Assembly: GCF_016595215.1 (NCBI RefSeq)
Contig: NZ_JAENHK010000005.1
Span: forward strand, 266,100 to 330,099
Direction of reading: 5' to 3'
Origin: Chryseobacterium paridis
GTDB lineage: Bacteria > Bacteroidota > Bacteroidia > Flavobacteriales > Weeksellaceae
Length of the DNA stretch: 64,000 nt
This document shows positions 63,556-64,000 of the stretch, piece by piece (the first letter of the stretch is position 1; the number at the start of each line of letters is the position of its first letter). The notes beneath the pieces were generated by a model. The model made no database searches. It saw only the letters and a program-made list of their open reading frames with translations, and was not told the DNA's origin. The translations under genes and the position numbers were made by a program.

Positions 63556-64000
63556 TTACAGTGTAAGGAATGCAAATGCAAAAGAAAGTACAGAAATAAT
63601 AATTCCAGCCATAAAAATCTGATAGGTAATGGATAAAAGTTTATACTTTCTATCTAAAACCTTTCCCAGATAATATAAATCCTTTACCATAGAATCATAA
63701 ATGTAATCTCTGTCTTTAATAAGATCCTTCATTGCATTATGATAATCGTCGAAGATCATCTGATGAAAATTCCCAAAGAATAAAAGATTTACTTTTCTGT
63801 TCTGGATATCCTGATTGGTAAATCTGGTCTTTGTCACATTTGGCTTTGTCGATAATATGGCGAAAATGATGGTCATTACACTGGAGATCAACAAAAGAAA
63901 ACTTGGAATGATCAAATGTGCATTTTTAGGAGCATCTAATTTTGGAACCAATACAGACAAACAGACTGAAATAATAATTGCATTTACAGAAAGTAAGATA
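63556..64000 (-). CDS. Pycsar-effector-like (PycTM/DUF5706) membrane protein, C-terminal end
   Basis: The frame is open to the window edge, so the gene starts outside. The visible ~147 residues have a helix at the edge (LLSVNAIIISVCLSVLV), a second (LIIPSFLLLISSVMTIIFAIL), a polar part (FFGNFHQMIFDDYHNAMKDL, YIYDSMVKDLYYLGKVLDRK) and a last helix (YQIFMAGIIISVLSFAFAFL). This order matches the transmembrane effector domain of Pycsar systems (DUF5706), which in Bacteroidota is often preceded by an HD domain. The N-terminal part and any cyclase partner are not visible. 19 nt from the bestrophin gene. Confidence 0.72.
   Translation of the reverse strand, partial: ILLSVNAIIISVCLSVLVPKLDAPKNAHLIIPSFLLLISSVMTIIFAILSTKPNVTKTRFTNQDIQNRKVNLLFFGNFHQMIFDDYHNAMKDLIKDRDYIYDSMVKDLYYLGKVLDRKYKLLSITYQIFMAGIIISVLSFAFAFLTL

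Overview
The window looks like a chromosome segment of a Bacteroidota bacterium, most likely a Flavobacteriales/Weeksellaceae member close to Chryseobacterium. The signs are low GC, many TAnnTTTG-type -7 promoter elements, proteins with type IX secretion (T9SS) C-terminal domains, GG-leader 'natural product precursor' peptides, a nuo operon with a short NuoG and split NuoC/NuoD, and methylmalonyl-CoA epimerase. Genus and species are inferred from family resemblance only.

Layout. Positions 1-3107 hold the end of an alpha/beta hydrolase, two tandem DEDDh exonuclease paralogues, a DinB-fold protein, a small receiver-like protein and a YkuK-like RNase H-fold protein. Positions 3160-5135 are an unusual minus-strand tRNA array of about 13 tRNA or tRNA-like units. 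It includes a Leu(TAG) tRNA without a long variable arm, two Cys(GCA) tRNAs with class-II-like variable arms, two tRNAs interrupted by ~50-nt insertions (one in the T loop, one in the anticodon loop), and three copies of a 78-nt structured spacer repeat. Two small transcription units with their own promoter-like and terminator-like signals lie just upstream (5136-5844).

Positions 6044-13584 are a tightly overlapping six-gene minus-strand operon. It encodes a MoxR AAA+ ATPase, a vWA/beta-propeller-like protein, two membrane proteins and two accessory proteins, and matches the architecture of the MoxR-vWA-beta-propeller ternary (predicted conflict/defence) systems. Positions 13.9-17.1 kb carry deoD-type purine nucleoside phosphorylase, tatD and hypotheticals. 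Positions 17.3-18.6 kb carry a six-Cys GG-leader peptide next to a DUF6625-like glycosyltransferase-fold protein. A frameshifted erythromycin-esterase-like gene, a DHA2 MFS pump, an XRE regulator, a retropepsin-like protein, an AraC/HD-hydrolase/ester-cyclase group, a TonB-type barrel receptor and a prolyl oligopeptidase follow.

From 31 to 45 kb the genes are mainly housekeeping: map, mce, rbfA, a LolC/E-type permease, aroE, a DUF349 protein, ribD, a YigZ-family protein and a zinc metallopeptidase. Mixed with them are T9SS cargo (endonuclease I and a second secreted protein) and a second six-Cys GG-leader peptide (41415-41588). Positions 45.9-60.2 kb are the respiratory complex I operon nuoABCDEF-[outer-membrane protein]-GHIJKLMN. 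The right end has a large GAF-domain protein, a bestrophin-family channel and the C-terminal end of a PycTM (Pycsar-effector-like) membrane protein that runs off the window.
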